Shown: positions 61,329 to 64,000 of the stretch, piece by piece
How the letters are laid out: the number at the start of each line of letters is the position of its first letter
How positions within the stretch are numbered: position 1 is the stretch's first letter
Source: Bacillus carboniphilus
GTDB taxonomy: Bacteria; Bacillota; Bacilli; Bacillales; JC228
Length of the DNA: 64,000 bases
Assembly (NCBI RefSeq): GCF_039522365.1
Contig: NZ_BAAADJ010000062.1
Span: 1-64,000 of the forward strand
Reading direction: 5' to 3'
Notes under the pieces: generated by a model
Seen by the model: the letters and a program-made list of their open reading frames with translations, nothing else
Told to the model about the DNA's origin: nothing
Database searches by the model: none
Translations under genes and position numbers: made by a program

Positions 61329-61511
61329 TCACATTCTAAGAAAGCCACCTTTGGTTTTCTCTTTTTCAATTGCTATTTGTTTTTCTGCCTCTTTGCTTAA
61401 AGGTGGGTATTTTATTATGTTTCGGCGTAATTTTTTCTTTTTGAAGTCGCGATATAAGATTCCGCCAATTACCAAAGCTGCACCAATGAACCAAAGAACC
61501 TGTGAAAGCAT
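61329..61511 (-). CDS. Small single-pass membrane protein, 60 residues
   Basis: ATG 61511 with CGGAGGTG upstream; longer open frame to 61571 lacks a ribosome site. One membrane helix (about 4-19), then a Lys-rich tail. Unknown family. Confidence 0.6.
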   Translation of the reverse strand: MLSQVLWFIGAALVIGGILYRDFKKKKLRRNIIKYPPLSKEAEKQIAIEKEKTKGGFLRM

Positions 61512-61613
61512 AAAGCACCTCCGTTTTATAGTCCTAATAAAGACTACGAAGATGCTTCTAGATAGTTTCATTTAATTCTCCGAAAACTTGTTTGATATGT
61601 AACTTATAAATGA

Positions 61614-61760
61614 CTATTTATCTTTTCCCGAATTATTTTTAACGCCTTTACTTGTATATGGTTTTGCACTTTTTCGCTTATTTGCACTTTTTTGCCATCG
61701 GTTCCAACCTTTCTTGCCTGTCCCTCTTCCGGTTCCGCCTTTCCCTTTCGCATTACTCAT
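61614..61760 (-). CDS. DUF3934 family small basic protein
   Basis: 48 residues, ATG with CAGGAG upstream. GKGGTGRGTGKKGWNRWQ is the DUF3934 signature of small Bacillus proteins, very rich in Lys, Gly and Ser. Probably an RNA- or spore-associated basic protein, role unknown. Confidence 0.8.
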   Translation of the reverse strand: MSNAKGKGGTGRGTGKKGWNRWQKSANKRKSAKPYTSKGVKNNSGKDK

Positions 61761-61879
61761 AGCACCAACTCCTGTCTGTGTATTTCAAGTCTATTGTTCT
61801 TATTGTAATCATTAGATCTAAGTAAAAACCCGTTCCATAACATTTTCCCTAATTTTGGACTGATTACTCTACTCTTTTT

Positions 61880-62431
61880 CTACTTCCCACTCATACGAAA
61901 CGAAAGCTTATGAAAGGTGATAATGTAGCGAAACAGTTCTTCTCCCGCTTCCTTTTTCAAACCTGGAAGTAGAGTGAGATACATGGCATGGTAGGTTTCC
62001 GGTACCCATATATAATGATGGACATACTCTGTCAGTATGAAGCCACATGATTGCCAAAAATGGATCCGTCTTTTATTATCTGGAGTATCTTCAGACTCGG
62101 CCTCAATGATTATTTTCTGATAACCTTCATCAACCGCTTTCTCTCGGAGATTATCTACAAATTGTTTACCAAGCCCATGACCGCGTACTTCCTTAGAAAC
62201 CGCCAAATAATCAATTATTAACACACGCTCAGAAACAAGCTTCCCTATAAGGGCCATAACAACAGCTTTCGAATCGATGTACCCTACATGCAGCTCGGCA
62301 ATTCCTTGCGCAAACATATTTTTAATGATCTTAACTGACTTAGCACCCTTATCCCCAAACGCTTCTATATAAAGTGGGCTTGCATCCTGCCAAAGTGCAT
62401 CGTTCCACTCACTTACGGAAATTATATTCAT
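61880..62431 (-). CDS. GNAT family N-acetyltransferase
   Basis: 183 residues. VLIIDYLAVSKEVRGHGLGKQF is motif A with the acetyl-CoA loop RGHGLG; KRRIHFWQSCGFILTEYVHH is motif B. The extension after 140 is specific to this subgroup. Substrate unknown. Start ATG with AGGAGATATCC upstream. Confidence 0.87.
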   Translation of the reverse strand: MNIISVSEWNDALWQDASPLYIEAFGDKGAKSVKIIKNMFAQGIAELHVGYIDSKAVVMALIGKLVSERVLIIDYLAVSKEVRGHGLGKQFVDNLREKAVDEGYQKIIIEAESEDTPDNKRRIHFWQSCGFILTEYVHHYIWVPETYHAMYLTLLPGLKKEAGEELFRYIITFHKLSFRMSGK

Positions 62432-62482
62432 GAAGGATATCTCCTAACTAACTTGTTATCCTTATTTTACACAAAAGACTCG

Positions 62483-62743
62483 TTAGTTAAATAAACCTCC
62501 GACAGTTAGTACACTCGTTATTACAGCCGTTAATCCAATTGTAAGGATGATGGTAGTGATACTTCTTAGCATTCCGCTCCAACCTTGAATTCCCGCTAAT
62601 CCTATTACTCCAAGAAATAAGTTAAGGATAGCCATATACAGAACCCAATCTAATGGGAACAATCCGGATAAGAACACTATAAGGCAAATGAACGAAAAAA
62701 CAAATGACCAAATGTTCATGTGTTTAGTCAATTTAGGTTTCAT
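62483..62743 (-). CDS. Small membrane protein, unknown
   Basis: 86 residues with three membrane segments (about 13-28, 34-52, 60-82). Ribosome site AAGGGAGG. The next gene upstream ends 15 bases away, so it may belong to that operon. No family recognised. Confidence 0.65.
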   Translation of the reverse strand: MKPKLTKHMNIWSFVFSFICLIVFLSGLFPLDWVLYMAILNLFLGVIGLAGIQGWSGMLRSITTIILTIGLTAVITSVLTVGGLFN

Positions 62744-62758
62744 TTTATCCTCCCTTTA

Positions 62759-63358
62759 TCAATGAGGTATAGGTATTTCAATCATTTTCCAGTCAGGGTG
62801 TGCTGACTTTATACCGTCACTTTCTTCTGATCCAACTCCAACAGTTAGGCTAAATACGTCAGATGTAGGAATCGACTCTTTGTTTCGGACCAGTTCAATG
62901 ACAACTGTTCCTCCCCCACCACCAGTTGGTGTCCAACGTTGATGTCCTCTCCCAATTTCTATCATCTTATTGTGTCCATGTCTGGTCTCTTCTGTTGTGG
63001 TCCAAACGGATACATAATCCTCTGGATTTTCCTCGTTTTCATCTTCAGGATAGCTACTTGTAAAACTAGAGATGTTCCAGTTTTTATGGATACTGAACAT
63101 TACCCCTCCCCAATCCTCTGGGTCTATGTTTATCATTGCAACGATTTGTGCTCGCTCTACTGCGCTTTCTTCCCCACTAAGAAATATTGTACCTTTTACC
63201 GAAGTATTTAAATCCGTAGAATCTGAGTTCACCTGAAATTCCTTGGATATTATGATTTGATGATTGATAGACACTTGCTCTGATTTTTCCGTTTCCTTTT
63301 GGCAGCCAATAATTCCTACAGGAAGTAGAATTATAATAAATATTAAAAAGATCCTCAC
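62759..63358 (-). CDS. Lipoprotein, unknown
   Basis: 199 residues with lipobox GIIGCQK. A beta-rich domain with a glycine run (TPTGGGGGTVVIELV). No family recognised. Start overlaps the stop of the upstream lipoprotein gene (63355-63939) by four bases, so the two are one operon with the small membrane protein downstream. Confidence 0.7.
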   Translation of the reverse strand: MRIFLIFIIILLPVGIIGCQKETEKSEQVSINHQIIISKEFQVNSDSTDLNTSVKGTIFLSGEESAVERAQIVAMINIDPEDWGGVMFSIHKNWNISSFTSSYPEDENEENPEDYVSVWTTTEETRHGHNKMIEIGRGHQRWTPTGGGGGTVVIELVRNKESIPTSDVFSLTVGVGSEESDGIKSAHPDWKMIEIPIPH

Positions 63359-63939
63359 GGGTTATGAGCTCCTCTAACTAATGCAACTAGATACCAATCC
63401 CCATCTATTTCTTCATAAACAAATCGAATAGACTGCCAGAGCTCAAAATGGTTTTCTTCTGGTTCATGAAAATATTCTACATAAAAGGCATCAGGATAAA
63501 CTTCATGAATCGTATTTGGTTGACTTCCCCCACTACCAATCTCGGAGTCATTAAATGCGATGCTGGCGTAGGTATATTCATAATCAATCATAGGATGTTT
63601 TTTGAGAAGATTATCAACAAACCCATTTGGAGTGTCATCAAAGGTCACTCCACTTTGGTCCCACGACCAACTATATTGAGTCTGATCCTGACCGAATTTT
63701 TCTATTTGAACTTTTTTAAAAAGTAAATCATCCGTATCACCTACATTTGAAAAAGGGGAATAAACAAGGCCTCGATCAACGTGGATATGTTGAGCAAAAC
63801 CTTCCCAATCTTTATTCATTAGGCTACTGAAAAGGATCTCTGATTTTTCCAGTAATGTTTCTTGTACATTGACTCCCTTCTCATTAGAGCACCCTACTAA
63901 ACCAAGTAACAGCAAAAACATCATCACTGATTTTTTCAA
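63355..63939 (-). CDS. Lipoprotein, unknown
   Basis: 194 residues with lipobox LVGCSN. The soluble part (about 25-194) contains ENHFELWQSIRFVYEEIDGDWYLVALVRG, a pattern of small NTF2-like or ketosteroid-isomerase-like extracellular domains. Function unknown. First gene of the three-gene unit ending at 62483; the ribosome site is GGGAG upstream of ATG 63939. Confidence 0.75.
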   Translation of the reverse strand: MKKSVMMFLLLLGLVGCSNEKGVNVQETLLEKSEILFSSLMNKDWEGFAQHIHVDRGLVYSPFSNVGDTDDLLFKKVQIEKFGQDQTQYSWSWDQSGVTFDDTPNGFVDNLLKKHPMIDYEYTYASIAFNDSEIGSGGSQPNTIHEVYPDAFYVEYFHEPEENHFELWQSIRFVYEEIDGDWYLVALVRGAHNP

Positions 63940-64000
63940 GATATCTCTCCCTAATATAAGTTTCCTTTACTTCCATTATTTCTTTGATAGGAAATAAACA

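Overview
The window reads as chromosomal DNA of an endospore-forming, low-GC Gram-positive bacterium of the Bacillaceae. The support is a three-gene GerA/GerB/GerC germinant-receptor operon, three DUF3231 and two CBO0543 genes, many lipoproteins with short Bacillus-type signal peptides, strong AGGAGG ribosome sites, and preQ1, SAM-I and ZTP riboswitches of the Firmicutes type. The species cannot be told from the sequence. No rRNA, tRNA or CRISPR array was seen.

Layout. 1-99: 5' end of a group IIC intron (minus strand) sitting directly behind an intrinsic terminator. 0.1-5.7 kb: YetF-like protein, a two-component system whose kinase is cut by an in-frame TGA, a lipoprotein, an HD hydrolase and DUF523. 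5.9-12.6 kb: a defence-like island with a phosphorothioate-DNA-type SBD-HNH endonuclease, a small protein and a NERD-helicase in one operon, then a Nudix gene converging on a PLD-helicase-DUF3427 protein. 12.7-26.8 kb: metabolic and regulatory genes (PIG-L deacetylase, FAH, Nudix enzymes, a SAM-riboswitch-controlled unknown gene, preQ1-controlled queC plus transporter, a DeoR regulator, mntP). 27-41 kb: DUF3231 genes, ZTP-controlled folD, surface proteins, the Ger operon, and a CYP152 P450 gene with a one-base frameshift. 41-64 kb: an ECF sigma/anti-sigma pair, followed by a long, almost entirely minus-strand run of small single-gene units (GNATs, DinB, RidA, VOC, DHFR-like, YjcQ, lipoproteins, small membrane proteins).

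Two patterns cut across the gene list. First, a palindromic GGGACA repeat (16 full copies, 3 partial) lies at or within a few bases of stop codons; it supplies or overlaps several TAG stops and encodes the C-terminal tail of FolD. Full copies cluster at 0.1-1.6 kb and 23.6-41.1 kb and are absent from 1.6-23.6 kb and 41.2-64 kb, where a different composite repeat (47-60 kb) is found. Second, reading-frame lesions are unusually dense from 41 to 61 kb: several one-base frameshifts, in-frame nonsense codons, N-terminal truncations, and four genes whose Shine-Dalgarno site points at ATT, CTG, ATC or TCG instead of a normal start. This is either a decaying accessory region or sequence error, and reads would separate the two.

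How parts work together: the riboswitches tie queC/transporter to preQ1, folD to ZTP (one-carbon status) and an unknown gene to SAM. The Ger operon builds one germinant receptor. The 6-12.6 kb island is the best candidate for an anti-phage or modified-DNA restriction module.
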